A DNA stretch of 48,892 bases from an uncultured Schlesneria sp. (GCA_903840265.1 CAIMFH010000110.1:1-48892), one strand, 5' to 3'. Counted from the first letter of the stretch, positions 1-8,406 are shown. Numbers and translations: made by a program. The notes: generated from the letters alone by a model not told the origin.

Positions 1-139
1 AGCACTTCAACGACGAGCCTACGGGTACCGAAACTACGAACATCTCAAGCAACGAATCCTCACCATGCATCACACCAAATTCACCATCATCGGTTAATCA
101 AACTCGAAATTACTACCCCCCCAAATAGTCCGATGAACC
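1..139 (+). mobile_element. Terminal part of an ISL3-like insertion sequence (left copy)
   Basis: These 139 bases are the exact reverse complement of 48753-48891. They contain the 3' end of a transposase reading frame, a short non-coding tail with seven consecutive C, and a terminus that reads GGTTCATCGGACTATTTGG from the outside inwards. Identity between the two copies stops at base 139/140 and 48752/48753, which fixes the IS boundary. The flanking octamers, GAAAATGG on the left and CTTTAAAA on the right in the same orientation, differ, so the two copies look like independent insertions. The ISL3 assignment rests on the transposase C-terminus and the GG-TTC-ATCGG-like end and is an inference. 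Confidence 0.8.
2..97 (+). CDS. Transposase, C-terminal 31 residues (partial, ISL3-like)
   Basis: The frame is open from the window edge and ends at TAA 95-97. It reads ALQRRAYGYRNYEHLKQRIL and then a short His-rich tail ending TKFTIIG. The RRAYGYRN segment followed by a basic and hydrophobic stretch resembles the C-terminal end of ISL3-family DDE transposases. The catalytic DDE core lies outside the window. The stop lies 42 bases from the IS terminus, a normal spacing. An identical copy is encoded on the minus strand at the other end of the window. The family name is tentative because only the tail is visible. Confidence 0.6.
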   Translation, partial: ALQRRAYGYRNYEHLKQRILTMHHTKFTIIG

Positions 140-655
140 GAAAATGGTATTACCACATGAACCGGCATAGTTAATACAAATACCATCATTCCAATCGCTC
201 AGACCCGCTTGCGCAGTTCGTTTACCGCTAAAAGGGTCGGAAGGACACGAATACGCGCCAATTGGCCTATTCGTCGCATCACTCAAGGCCTGCGAACTTT
301 CAGGAACATTATTCATCTGGGCCGTGACGCCGTAGATAAGATTGTACAGCGGCGCCTGTTCGAGATAAGGCAGAATCATGAGTGCCCATGTCGCTTCTGA
401 ACCTACCGTTCCGGCACCTGAACTTGGTGCTGTCGAGAGCGAACCAATTGGCATCATGTTCATGGTGTCATGGTAGTTATGAATCGCCAACACAAGCTGC
501 TTCAGATTGTTCTTGCATTGGGTCCGGCGAGCCGCTTCGCGCGCCTGCTGAACGGCAGGCAGCAGCAGGGCGATCAAGACGGCGATAATTGCAATGACAA
601 CCAGCAGTTCGATCAGCGTGAAGCCACGGTTTCTACTCTTTGATGCTTTCGGCAC
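113..655 (-). pseudogene. DUF1559 prepilin-like protein, C-terminus cut off by the IS
   Basis: DUF1559 proteins are pseudopilin-like exported proteins that are strongly expanded in planctomycetes. Their function is poorly known. The class III signal is clear: [20 protein letters not shown] gives cleavage after Gly before Phe, then a hydrophobic N-helix and the family motif [23 protein letters not shown] and HNYHD. I chose the GTG start at 653-655 because AAGGAG sits 6 nt upstream; a longer frame to 754 lacks such a site. Native coding ends near base 140. The last eight codons (GSSDYLGG) come from the IS terminus. Full-length members are around 300 residues or more, so the C-terminal half is lost. 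The remaining N-terminal part includes the Cys-Pro-Ser-Asp (CPSDP) motif typical of the family. Confidence 0.9.
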
Positions 656-992
656 AACGGTCTCCTTCGATAACAGCGAATAAAAAGACATTAACATTGG
701 AGAGTAACGGGATATTTGAGCGGTGACAACAATTTTTGAAAAAATTATGACCAAATTCGGATACCAAGTGGCGATTGGAACAGAACTTCAAAATAATCGG
801 GAGTGCTCTTCTGGCACTGGCTGTATCTGCCACGCAGGTCGCCCTAATGATGGAGACTTTGGGGAATTGAGCGGCCAATTTTATTTGCGGTCGGGATACC
901 CCTCCCCTATTTGCCGGAAGCCTTCAGGCTCTGATTTTGAAGAATTCGCAAACTGCAGTCGCACCGTGCTTTACGCTGGGTAGAGGAACTTG
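656..992. other. Divergent intergenic region
   Basis: About 340 bases separate the start of the DUF1559 gene (minus) from the GYF-domain gene (plus). The part nearest the DUF1559 gene is AT-rich (for example the run of T and A around 728-750), as expected for a promoter region. I could not identify convincing -35/-10 pairs. The open frames here are short and resemble no family. Confidence 0.4.
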
Positions 993-2540
993 ATGTCGGA
1001 GCAATGGCATTACCGAATCTTCGGCCAGGATTTTGGCCCCATTCGCTTTGACGAACTGAAGCAATTAGCCGAAGCGGGGACAATCACCCGAGGTGACGAA
1101 GTTCGTCCCGAGAGTTCTGCAGACTGGATGGTCGCGGAAGATGTCCGCGGTCTGGCTCTCCCTTCCTCCGATGTACTTCTTTTGCCTTCGGACGAAGCTG
1201 CGTCAGCTCAATCGGTTTCTGACGAATGGTACTGCCGATTCGACAATCAAGAGTTGGGCCCGGTGAGTTTCGAGGAGTTGGTCGAGTTTACAAAAGGGGA
1301 ACAGCTGGCGGCGAATGACGAAGTCAAGCTAGGAGTGAGCGGAAAGTGGCGGCGGGTCGGTTCGATTGGACGCCTGGTCGCAGTGCTTCCATTTCAAGAA
1401 ATTGCTGCCGAGCCACCGGCCACCGTACCAAGCCCAGCGACAGTCGCTGCTGCTGCACCTAAAGCTGCCGTTCCACCAATCCCTCCGACGGCGGTTACGG
1501 AAGAAGCATCCAAAGCTCCAGCCTTCGATCGAGACATCGTCCGAGCTGAAGCGGCTGCTGAAGCGACCGAACTCGTGGTCAGGCGAATGATTGGATTCAC
1601 ACTGAGTCCAGGGTGCGATAGTTCCTGGTGGGCAGCGATCAATGGCGCGGAATCTGGCCCAATTGCATTCGCTCAACTCTTCGAGTTGGCGTTGAATGGT
1701 CAACTGAAACCAGGAGATTTCATTCGGAATGGCATGTACGGCCAATACACACATGCCGCCAATTTGCCGGGCCTGTTCGTCGCCGTGGCGCTGGTGAAGC
1801 ATTCCAGGGATGCGATCGAACAAGTCAAAACGAAAGCGGCAGAAGCCCTCAAGCAATCACTGGCCGCAAAAGCGCTGCCTGTGGTTGTCCCGCCAGTCAC
1901 CACTGTGCCCGCTCCCTCGACAACAGCGCCCACTCGTTCTACGCCCGCCGCAGAGATCGAGGTGAGGCGTCCGATTCCAGAATCGCAATCAGCACCGGCC
2001 CCGTCCGAAACCAATCCGGCGAATAACCCATCGGTCAGTAGTGGTAGCTATGGATCGATGGCCAGCACGTCCACGCCATACCGCCCTCCAACACCGACCC
2101 CACGAACCTTCAAGCCAACAAAGAAAGAGTCATCGAACTCGCCACTCTCGATGGCTCTGGGTCTGTTGAACACACCGGCTGGTAAAGGTGCGATTGCCGC
2201 CCTCGTTCTCGTGCTGGCGGGTTGGACCTATATGGCCAATCGCAACAATGGCGATATTCGACGCTACAAAGCCTTGAAGCGGATTCTGGATGATGTCCGC
2301 GCCAAGCGGTTCGTCAAATCGACGGAAGTCGAAGAAATTAAGACGCGAGCCAAGAAGGTGAGTGAGGAACTCATTCCCCAGTTGAAGGGATCCACGGCCC
2401 CGGTCAAGAAGGCGCTTCTCGCCGCAGCCAGTGATGATCTTCCGAAAATGATGCAGCAAGATCTCGCCACGGAATCGAATGACGAAAAGAGCTTCGTCAA
2501 ACGATTAAACGAGGCCAAGAAGATCCTGAAGCTGAAGTAA
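993..2540 (+). CDS. Triple GYF_2-domain membrane protein
   Basis: This 515-residue protein carries three GYF_2 (DUF4339-type) modules at about residues 4-53, 78-130 and 211-265. Each has an aromatic start and a conserved GP-(I/V)-x-F-x-x-L core (FGPIRFDEL, LGPVSFEEL, SGPIAFAQL). These modules bind proline-rich peptides or act as adaptors in known relatives. A Pro/Ser/Thr-rich linker (about 290-385) leads to one membrane helix (about 399-416, IAALVLVLAGW) and a charged 100-residue C-terminal part. I took ATG 993 because AGAGG lies 6 nt upstream; TTG 990 is just before it. The protein has no signal peptide, so the GYF modules are probably cytoplasmic. The gene stands alone on its strand. Confidence 0.8.
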   Translation: MSEQWHYRIFGQDFGPIRFDELKQLAEAGTITRGDEVRPESSADWMVAEDVRGLALPSSDVLLLPSDEAASAQSVSDEWYCRFDNQELGPVSFEELVEFTKGEQLAANDEVKLGVSGKWRRVGSIGRLVAVLPFQEIAAEPPATVPSPATVAAAAPKAAVPPIPPTAVTEEASKAPAFDRDIVRAEAAAEATELVVRRMIGFTLSPGCDSSWWAAINGAESGPIAFAQLFELALNGQLKPGDFIRNGMYGQYTHAANLPGLFVAVALVKHSRDAIEQVKTKAAEALKQSLAAKALPVVVPPVTTVPAPSTTAPTRSTPAAEIEVRRPIPESQSAPAPSETNPANNPSVSSGSYGSMASTSTPYRPPTPTPRTFKPTKKESSNSPLSMALGLLNTPAGKGAIAALVLVLAGWTYMANRNNGDIRRYKALKRILDDVRAKRFVKSTEVEEIKTRAKKVSEELIPQLKGSTAPVKKALLAAASDDLPKMMQQDLATESNDEKSFVKRLNEAKKILKLK

Positions 2541-2689
2541 CGCCTCGGCTCGGTATCTCCACAATTCGAAATTTGAAATCCCTTCTCATCGGCACTGCAG
2601 CACTTTTCAGACCTTACTTTGCAGTCGCTAAATCAACTGTCAGTAAACACACACTTTTTTGAGGAAAACAGCCAAAAACAGGGCTCTTT

Positions 2690-2734
2690 TGTCCCCCAAT
2701 GTCAAAAACTGTCCTGGGGTGTCAAAATTTGTCA
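2690..2734 (+). promoter_or_regulatory. Five TGTC half-sites at an exact 10-bp period
   Basis: The tetramer TGTC begins at 2690, 2700, 2710, 2720 and 2730. Three of the five continue as TGTCA (2700, 2720, 2730) and two as TGTCC (2690, 2710). A further isolated TGTCA is at 2638. Sites spaced by one helical turn would all face the same side of the DNA, which is how OmpR/PhoB-type regulators bind direct repeats (the known Pho box half-site is CTGTCAT at an 11-bp period). The regulator and target gene are not known from this sequence. Confidence 0.5.
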
Positions 2735-3041
2735 GTGATAACTTCGAAAATAGTTCCCAAGTTTTCCAAACACCATCTTGATCAGGTCATCACAAAACGG
2801 ACAATCAGGGTGACGACAATAGTCGCAGGTGTACTGTAACCAACGGACACGCCTCTGGGCCGCTCTCTTAGCGGAAGATCATGAGGTCCCTGTTCCAATA
2901 GTTGATGACAACAACGACCACACCGCCCCCACCTCTTCCCTGAGCGGGGCGGCGTAAGCCCCCTGGCCCAACAACACACAACCCCACTTATCATATGGAT
3001 TCACATGACAACTCAATCGCCCTCGTTCGGCGCCCCTTCGT

Positions 3042-3083
3042 GTTCGGCGCGGGTCTCCCGACCGTCAGAGACCCGCGCCGAAC
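3042..3083. repeat. Perfect 16-bp inverted repeat (hairpin)
   Basis: GTTCGGCGCGGGTCTC at 3042-3057 pairs perfectly with GAGACCCGCGCCGAAC at 3068-3083 across a 10-base loop. A second direct copy of GTTCGGCGC lies just upstream (from 3025). No T-run follows the stem, so it is not a canonical intrinsic terminator. Its core CGGCGCGGGT recurs in the hairpin at 31361-31409. Confidence 0.85.
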
Positions 3084-3117
3084 AGAGCTTGGCCTCGAGC
3101 GCGAATGCCAGCGATCT

Positions 3118-3135
3118 CTGTCACTTTTCTGTCCG
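3118..3135 (+). promoter_or_regulatory. Pho-box-like direct repeat
   Basis: The sequence is CTGTCAC, four T, then CTGTCCG. The geometry (7-4-7, 11-bp period) matches the enterobacterial PhoB box consensus CTGTCAT-N4-CTGTCAT closely. A third half-site CTGTCAC is at 3162-3168. No convincing -10 element follows. Chance occurrence is possible, but the half-site also dominates the nearby 2690-2734 array. Confidence 0.35.
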
Positions 3136-3492
3136 CAACACCGCGTTTCCCCGTGAAAAAGCTGTCACCCCCCCGAAAACCCTGCCATGGACTGACAAAT
3201 TCTGCCAAATCGTAAGGAAACGGAACCCAATGATGCCCGCACACCTCCGCTTCTGCCCTCAATTGACCACCAGAAATCGACTGCCCCCTCAGAAATCGGA
3301 ACAGCCATTGGCCGCTCGCTGTCGCGTGTGGATGACGGTATAAATAGGAGTGGGCAAAGAAACCCTCCATCGGCCGTCGATCGCAAGCGACCAACGGGAG
3401 CGGTGATGCGATTCCAAGCGGTCGCTCGAACCGGGTCAAGGGCTCCGCCCTTGTTAGGCCCACTTTATTACGCGCCTTTGAAAGTTTTTGTG

Positions 3493-4251
3493 ATGTCAGA
3501 CAAATGGGAAATGTACTTCTCGCAATTCGACGAAGAACCCGCAGCAGTGCTTGTTGACTTGGGTATCGCAGAGACGATTCCCGATGCAGAACGGCCCAAA
3601 TTGCTGTGGATGTCGTTGAAAATGCACTCTCCTGACGAAAATGGTTTCGCCAGCGAAGAAGAAGAGGACATGCTGACTAAGATTGAAGACACTTTCATCG
3701 ACGCTGTTGAACTGACTTCGAACGCGATTCTGGTGGGACGAATCACCACGTGCGGACGTCGCGAATTCTATTTCTATTCCAAGTCAGAAGAAGGGTTCGA
3801 AGACACGATCACGGAAGCCATGGAGCAGTTCGAAGACTACACCTTCGAAACAGGTGCCGACGATGATGCGGAATGGGGCCAGTATCAGAATGTGCTGTAT
3901 CCGGGTGCCGAAGATCAACAGCAGATCTTCAATCGTCAAGTGATCGATCACTTGACCGAATCGGGCGACGTCCTGACGAAGCCACGCCCGGTTGACCACT
4001 TTGCGAACTTCCCGACTCCCGCCAATCGATCGGAATTTGTGACCGCGGTATCGGCGATCGGTAACTACATCGTCATCGACGAAGATTTCGATGATGACCC
4101 AGAATGTGAGATGCCGTACGGAGCCAGTTTGCAGCGCGTCAGTCCGGTGGATTGGGACACGATCGAGGATATCACCATTGAACTGTTCGATCTGGCCCAG
4201 GAACACGGCGGCGAGTACGAAGGCTGGGGATCGCAAGTCGTTACCGAATAG
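3493..4251 (+). CDS. DUF695 and RraB-like (RNase E inhibitor-fold) protein
   Basis: This acidic, soluble protein of 252 residues has two parts. The N-terminal half (about 1-130, starting MSDKWEMYFSQF) resembles DUF695. The C-terminal half (about 140-250) resembles RraB/DUF1260, with the typical run from NRQVIDHL through a two-Asp-rich strand to HGGEYEGWGSQV. RraB of enterobacteria binds and inhibits RNase E; most distant members of unknown function share only the fold, so an RNase role is inference. I chose ATG 3493 because the conserved part begins there; the frame stays open upstream to 3328, but that segment is Arg/Pro-rich and unlike the family. The gene ends 23 nt before the cytochrome-WD40 gene. 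Confidence 0.75.
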   Translation: MSDKWEMYFSQFDEEPAAVLVDLGIAETIPDAERPKLLWMSLKMHSPDENGFASEEEEDMLTKIEDTFIDAVELTSNAILVGRITTCGRREFYFYSKSEEGFEDTITEAMEQFEDYTFETGADDDAEWGQYQNVLYPGAEDQQQIFNRQVIDHLTESGDVLTKPRPVDHFANFPTPANRSEFVTAVSAIGNYIVIDEDFDDDPECEMPYGASLQRVSPVDWDTIEDITIELFDLAQEHGGEYEGWGSQVVTE

Positions 4252-4274
4252 TGCCATTTCATGAAGGGCAATTC

Positions 4275-7061
4275 ATGGATCGCCGCTCGATCGCTTTGCT
4301 GATATTGGTTGTCGTGTCTATTGGTTCATCAGCGAGCTGCGCTGAAGTCCCGGACTTCAACACCCATGTCTTGCCCATTTTTCGCAAGTACTGCAACGGC
4401 TGCCATAACGCGACCGAGGTTGAAGGCGGCTTGGTGCTCGAGAATTTCGCGCACACGATGAAGGGTGGAGAAACGGGCTCTGCCATTGTCGCAGGAGACA
4501 GCGACAAGAGCCGCCTGTGGAGACTCGTGAGCGGGCTCGATGATCCGAAAATGCCACCGAAGGATCAGATGGCTCCGAAGCCAGACGAACTGGCGATAAT
4601 CAAAGCCTGGATCGATGCCGGCGCGAAAGCACCCGCAGGCGGGTTGGCCGCGAGGGGTCTCGCCACGCCTAAGATCCAATTGCAGGCGAAAGCCCGCGAG
4701 CCGATCACGTCACTTGCGGTGGCTCCCAATGGACGCTGGATCGCTCGAGCCAAGCCGCAGGTGATCGAAATTGTCGATGCCGCGAACGACGTAGTGATCC
4801 AATCGCTAACCGGTCACACGGGGCAGATCAACGATATCAGTTTCTCGCTGGACGGCGATTGGCTGAGCGTTGCCGCCGGCGAAACGGGACTCTCGGGCGA
4901 GACCACGTTGTGGAAGACCTCAGACTGGACTCGCGGACCCGTTTTTCGCAGTCATCGGGATGCCACATACGCCGCGCGAATTTCTCCGGACTCAAAATTG
5001 ATCGCCACCGCCAGCTACGATCGCGATGTCCAAATTTGGGAGATCGCCACCGCCAAGGCGTTGCACACGCTCGTGGGCCATAACGACGCGGTTTACAGTC
5101 TATCGTTCTCACCCAACAGTAAATTGCTGGCGACAGCGAGTGGTGATCGGACGGTGAAGCTGTGGGATGTGGCTACCGGACAACGATTAGATACGTTTTC
5201 CCAACCGGCGAAAGATCAGTACACAGTTGCCTTCAGCCCCAATAGCCAGCTTGCTGTTGCGGGTGGCGTCGACTGTCGACTGCGAGTCTGGCAGGTGAGC
5301 GACACAGGTCAGGAAGGAACCAATCCGATCCTGTATGCCCGGTTTGCTCACGAAGGCCCCATCCTCAAAGTTGCCTTTTCTCCCGATGGCCGATTGCTGG
5401 CAACGTCATCGGAGGATCGACTGGTCAAGTTGTGGGAAACAAAGACATTCACACAAGTGGCCGTGCTGCCCCGCCAACTGGATTGGCCCGCAGCGTTGGC
5501 CTTCACTCATGACAACCGAAAGTTGCTTGTGGGACGGATGAATGGCGAGGTCACAACGTATCCGATTCAGCCGGGCCTGGCCGACGCGGCGACCACACTC
5601 ACTCGTCTAATCGACTCCGAGCCCGCGCCAAATGAGCAGGCCAGCGAATCGACCTCGTCGATTGCCGAAGTGGAACCCAATGATGCGCCGTCCCATGCCA
5701 CCGCGATGTCGGTTCCTGGTCAAGCGACCGGCAAGTTCCAATCGCTGAACAAGGCCTCCGACACGGATCTCTACCGCATCGAAGCCAAAGCCGGGCAGCA
5801 TTGGATCGTCGAGACGAATGCAGCGCGCAGCGGCTCTTTGGCCGATACGAAGATTGAAGTGCTTCACGCGGATGGCCGTCCGGTGCGACACGCAATTCTG
5901 CAGGCCGTTCGCGATTCGTGGATCAACTTCCGCCCAATCGATTCGTCATCTCCCGATGTCCGGCTTGAGTATTGGGAGGAAATGGACCTCAACCAATACC
6001 TCTACATGAATGGAGAGATTTGTCAGACGTATCGCGCACCGCAAGGGCCGGATTCCGGTTTTCAACTGTATACCATCAAGGGCAAACGCCAGAATTACTT
6101 CGACACGAGTGCGACCGCACATGCCAAAGATGAACCTTGCTACATCGTCGAAGCGTATCCGGCAGAATCGAAAATCGTCGAAAATGGTTTGCCCGTTTTT
6201 TCCCTGAACTACTCCAATGACGATGACGCGGATCGAAGTCTCGACAAGGATTCCCGTCTGACATTCGTGGCCCCTGCCGATGGAACCTACTTGATCAAAG
6301 TGACGGATGTGCGTGGCTTCGGCAGCGACAAACATCACTACACCTTGACCGTGCGATCACCCCGGCCCGACTTTGCAGTCACAATCAACACGATGAACCC
6401 AAAGATTCCAGCCGGCAGCGGGCAGCGATTGAAATTCACTCTGAACCGGATCGACCGATTCGACGGAGATGTCCGCCTTGACCTCAGCGATTTGCCCGCA
6501 GGCTTCACGGCATCATCTCCGGTCGTTATCCCTGCCGGGCACCTGGAAACGAACAGCGTTCTCTCTGCGATTTCGAATGCGCCCGAGCCGAAGAAAGAGG
6601 ACTGGGAACGTGTCGCGGTCGTGGCAACCGGCATGATCGGCGGTCAGCTCGTCACAAAAACAATCGGATCGCTGGGCGAAATCAAGCTGGAAAAGGCACC
6701 GCAATTCATCGTGACACTGGTGCCAGACAATCCTCAATTTGTCGGTGCCGAGGGCGAACTGATCATCGCGCCGGGAAAGACAATCACGGCCAAGATTGTT
6801 GTCGAGCGCAATGGGTTCGACGGCGACATTAAGTTCGACATCGACAACCTGCCGCACGGAGTGATTGTGGACAATATTGGCCTCTCCGGAGTCCTTGTCC
6901 GAACTAACGAGACGGAGCGTCAAATCCAATTAATCGCCCGTCCGTGGGTCGGACCCACATCCCGGCCGATTCACGTGGTGGCCCAATCGCAAGGGAACCA
7001 AGCGTCGCGACCGATCACATTGCGCGTTGAGGCGACCGCAGTTTCGACTGCAAAAAGATAA
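4275..7061 (+). CDS. Exported cytochrome c (PSCyt1)-WD40-PPC fusion protein
   Basis: This protein of 928 residues has an N-terminal signal sequence (about 1-22). A planctomycete-type cytochrome c domain (about 25-115) follows, with the haem motif CNGCH (C40, C43, H44) and a probable distal Met in PKMPP. Several WD40 repeats occupy about 130-440 (for example SPNSKLLATASGDRTVKLWD). A PPC-like beta domain starts near residue 465 (EVEPNDAPSHA), and further beta-rich segments reach the C-terminus. Such fusions are characteristic of planctomycetes and are thought to act in the periplasm in redox or binding roles; the partner is unknown. ATG 4275 has AAGGG upstream at a good distance. The gene follows the DUF695-RraB gene closely and may be cotranscribed. 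Confidence 0.88.
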   Translation: MDRRSIALLILVVVSIGSSASCAEVPDFNTHVLPIFRKYCNGCHNATEVEGGLVLENFAHTMKGGETGSAIVAGDSDKSRLWRLVSGLDDPKMPPKDQMAPKPDELAIIKAWIDAGAKAPAGGLAARGLATPKIQLQAKAREPITSLAVAPNGRWIARAKPQVIEIVDAANDVVIQSLTGHTGQINDISFSLDGDWLSVAAGETGLSGETTLWKTSDWTRGPVFRSHRDATYAARISPDSKLIATASYDRDVQIWEIATAKALHTLVGHNDAVYSLSFSPNSKLLATASGDRTVKLWDVATGQRLDTFSQPAKDQYTVAFSPNSQLAVAGGVDCRLRVWQVSDTGQEGTNPILYARFAHEGPILKVAFSPDGRLLATSSEDRLVKLWETKTFTQVAVLPRQLDWPAALAFTHDNRKLLVGRMNGEVTTYPIQPGLADAATTLTRLIDSEPAPNEQASESTSSIAEVEPNDAPSHATAMSVPGQATGKFQSLNKASDTDLYRIEAKAGQHWIVETNAARSGSLADTKIEVLHADGRPVRHAILQAVRDSWINFRPIDSSSPDVRLEYWEEMDLNQYLYMNGEICQTYRAPQGPDSGFQLYTIKGKRQNYFDTSATAHAKDEPCYIVEAYPAESKIVENGLPVFSLNYSNDDDADRSLDKDSRLTFVAPADGTYLIKVTDVRGFGSDKHHYTLTVRSPRPDFAVTINTMNPKIPAGSGQRLKFTLNRIDRFDGDVRLDLSDLPAGFTASSPVVIPAGHLETNSVLSAISNAPEPKKEDWERVAVVATGMIGGQLVTKTIGSLGEIKLEKAPQFIVTLVPDNPQFVGAEGELIIAPGKTITAKIVVERNGFDGDIKFDIDNLPHGVIVDNIGLSGVLVRTNETERQIQLIARPWVGPTSRPIHVVAQSQGNQASRPITLRVEATAVSTAKR

Positions 7062-7293
7062 CACAAGATTTTACGGTAAAACGCTTTATGCTGGATAGAC
7101 GAACTGCCGCGGCGAGTTGTTGGGGCCGTAAACACAATGATCGGGGCCTTCAGTTTTTTTCCGTCTCTCACCGCGTTAAAGTTCTCTGCCCGAAAGCGCA
7201 ACCGCTGTCCAACAGATTCACCGCGGCGAGCGTAGGCAGGGCGAAATTGAGCACCGCCGTTGGCCTTGGGCCGTTTCTATTTTGAGGTTTCGA

Positions 7294-8250
7294 ATGCCTT
7301 CGATGCAGTTCTGGGTTCCGTTGGTATTGGCCGCTGATGATGAAATTATCGCCGCCGCCGGTACGCCCACCGAATGGCTGATTACGAATTTGGTCGGGTT
7401 TTGCATGTTGGTCGGATTGGTGCTATTCACCTATACAACCAAAGCGGGAATTGTCGCGCGAGCGACGACGAAAGAAGCCGTACGTCAGCCTGTGTTTCTG
7501 TTAAGCATGGCTGTCGCCATTCTGATCCTGCTCATCAACACCGTGCTGCCGTTCTATTCGCTGGGCGACGACGTGAAGATGTTGAAGGACTGTAGCCTGG
7601 CCACGATTTTGATCTCGGGGCTGCTCATCGCCGTCTGGACTGCCAGTACCAGCATTGCCGAAGAAATCGAAGGCAAGACCGCGATGACGCTGCTGTCCAA
7701 GCCGATCAACCGCCGTCAGTTTATCCTTGGGAAATACATTGGCATTCTGCAGGCAGTCCTGTGGTTCATGCTGCCGATTGTCATCGTATTTCTAAGCTGC
7801 GTGTACTTCCGAGTCGGCTATGACGCCAAAGAAGGAAGTAAGGACATTCCGCCAGCAGCAATCGTGATGGCTGAAGTGATTCAGGTGATTCCGGGCCTGG
7901 TTCTGCTGTTCATGGAAATCGCAGTGCTCTCTGCAATCAGTGTCGCCATTTCCACTCGTCTGCCGATGGTGGTGAATCTGACGACGTGTTTCGCGATCTT
8001 CGTCGTGGGTCACTTAGCGGGTATTCTGGTGAATGCCGGTGTCGGTCGGATCGAATTTGTGCTGTTTATGGGTCGCGTGATTGCGACGGTACTGCCGACC
8101 TTGGATTCCTTTAACATCAGTGCCGCTGTTGCGACCGGGGCGGTCGTGCCGCCTGTCTATCTCGGAAATGCCGCGATTTATTGCGTGTGTTACTGCAGTG
8201 CAACGATTTTGCTGGCCTTCATCTTATTTGAGGATCGCGACCTGGCGTAG
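7294..8250 (+). CDS. ABC-2 type transporter permease
   Basis: This hydrophobic protein of 318 residues has about six membrane segments, for example [15 protein letters not shown] and [20 protein letters not shown]. It contains the ABC2_membrane_2 signature region [21 protein letters not shown] followed by the GKYIG loop, seen in permeases that are paired with a separate ATPase. ATG 7294 is preceded by TGAGG at 6 nt, and TTG 7284 is an alternative. No ABC ATPase with intact motifs is in the window, so the partner must be elsewhere. The next gene encodes a degenerate ABC fusion protein 156 nt downstream, and a link between them is only suggestive. Confidence 0.85.
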   Translation: MPSMQFWVPLVLAADDEIIAAAGTPTEWLITNLVGFCMLVGLVLFTYTTKAGIVARATTKEAVRQPVFLLSMAVAILILLINTVLPFYSLGDDVKMLKDCSLATILISGLLIAVWTASTSIAEEIEGKTAMTLLSKPINRRQFILGKYIGILQAVLWFMLPIVIVFLSCVYFRVGYDAKEGSKDIPPAAIVMAEVIQVIPGLVLLFMEIAVLSAISVAISTRLPMVVNLTTCFAIFVVGHLAGILVNAGVGRIEFVLFMGRVIATVLPTLDSFNISAAVATGAVVPPVYLGNAAIYCVCYCSATILLAFILFEDRDLA

Positions 8251-8315
8251 AAAGACCTCCAGTCTCCACAACCCATGCTCTGCACGTTACATTAGTTGAG
8301 GTGGGGTGTTACGGC

Positions 8316-8342
8316 TGGGTAAAACCCAACGCCGCGTGGGTT
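8316..8342. repeat. Alternative hairpins with a shared ACCCA arm
   Basis: TGGGT (8316-8320) pairs with ACCCA (8324-8328) over a 3-base loop. AACCCA (8323-8328) can instead pair with TGGGTT (8337-8342). The two stems exclude each other. They lie 65-90 bases upstream of the degenerate ABC gene. They may be the remains of a small interspersed palindromic repeat rather than an attenuator. Confidence 0.35.
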
Positions 8343-8406
8343 GAAATTCAGCCCGTGCGACGCGACGGTCGATGCCTGACTGGACACTGTAACAATACGC
8401 GCACGG

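Larger units (their letters stand above)
2541..3492. other. Long non-coding region with structured motifs
   Basis: This 950-base gap holds no reading frame that I believe in. The open frames at 3005-3343 (plus) and 3065-3463 (minus) are mutual shadows with low-complexity, family-less translations. The stretch contains the phased TGTC array (2690-2734), a perfect 16-bp hairpin (3042-3083), a Pho-box-like direct repeat (3118-3135), and a near-inverted copy of the TGTCA motif at 3191-3207 (ACTGACAAATTCTGCCA). The density of such elements suggests a complex regulatory region or a structured RNA. Confidence 0.5.

Noticed and set aside
2690-2734. CRISPR array or plasmid iterons
   Set aside because: The period is 10 bp with no conserved repeat of usable length, no spacers and no replication-initiator gene nearby.
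3005-3343. 112-codon plus-strand frame in the 950-base region
   Set aside because: Low-complexity translation with no family resemblance, no ribosome site, and it competes with equally open minus-strand frames at 3065-3463.
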